Of a stretch of DNA of 6,523 nt, positions 6,387 through 6,523 are shown in pieces. The stretch's first letter is position 1; the number at the start of each line of letters is the position of its first letter. The position numbers and the translations under genes were made by a program. Origin of the DNA: Fidelibacterota bacterium. Its GTDB lineage: Bacteria; Marinisomatota; Marinisomatia; Marinisomatales; TCS56. The notes under the pieces were generated by a model, which saw only the letters and a program-made list of their open reading frames with translations, did not search any database and was not told the DNA's origin. The stretch covers positions 1 through 6,523 of the forward strand of contig DAOWAH010000096.1 in NCBI GenBank assembly GCA_030634675.1. Reading direction: 5' to 3'.

Positions 6387-6523
6387 TCTGTGAATAATAT
6401 CCGGGCCAGCGGAGTTTCGATCATGACTAAATCGGTGGATATTGCCAATGCCCGGATTCGCTTTCATAACGGTACGGTAGCCAATATCACCGCCAGCCGG
6501 ATTGCTAAAGACCGGGTTCGGAA
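6387..6523 (+). pseudogene. Read-on portion of the same oxidoreductase after the TGA (runs off window)
   Basis: Directly after the stop the same frame stays open for 45 codons to the window edge. It encodes NIRASGVSIMTKSVDIANAR, then FHNGTVANITASRIAKDRVR. The pattern D-x-A-N-A-R-I-x-F-x-N-G-x-V-A-N-x-T-A-S-R is what family members show right after the IHDIDI segment, so no residues appear lost and only one codon is affected. No frameshift is needed. An in-frame ATG at 6423 has GGAG (6411-6414) 8 nt upstream, so this part could be translated on its own, though a half enzyme lacking the Rossmann fold would not be catalytic alone. Confidence 0.8.

Overview
The window is ordinary protein-coding chromosome from a Gram-negative-type bacterium with moderate GC content. 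It shows no mobile elements, CRISPR array, tRNA or rRNA. The lineage cannot be fixed from the sequence. A FabA-type dehydratase and a probable nucleotide-sugar oxidoreductase of the kind found in lipid A loci suggest an outer-membrane-bearing organism. An etfBA plus long acyl-CoA dehydrogenase cluster suggests beta-oxidation or a related acyl-CoA redox step. My guess is an uncultured member of the FCB group or a deltaproteobacteria-like lineage, and this is inference only.

Layout: positions 1-3129 hold a tight plus-strand cluster. It contains the 3' end of etfB, then etfA (best start TTG at 335, overlapping etfB by 8 nt), then a 585-residue acyl-CoA dehydrogenase 8 nt after etfA. The dehydrogenase would oxidise an acyl-CoA and pass electrons to the EtfAB flavoprotein. 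After a 65-nt gap containing a near-palindrome comes fabA (start 3195). A further 34 nt on comes ychF, a conserved translation-associated ATPase. A convergent minus-strand gene (5616 to 4996) encodes an unrecognised four-helix membrane protein with a strikingly acidic, tyrosine-rich C-terminal tail. A 9-bp perfect hairpin lies between it and ychF. A 239-nt divergent intergenic region follows, and then a Gfo/Idh/MocA-family oxidoreductase that runs off the window.

The most notable observation is that this last gene is interrupted by an in-frame TGA at 6384-6386. The same frame continues for 45 codons after the stop with sequence that clearly belongs to the same family. It is therefore a nonsense mutation, a base-call error or, much less likely, a recoding event. 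An ATG with a well-placed GGAG follows the stop in frame, so the distal part could in principle be translated separately. I found no convincing undescribed system. The unrecognised membrane protein and the interrupted oxidoreductase are the two items that most deserve follow-up.
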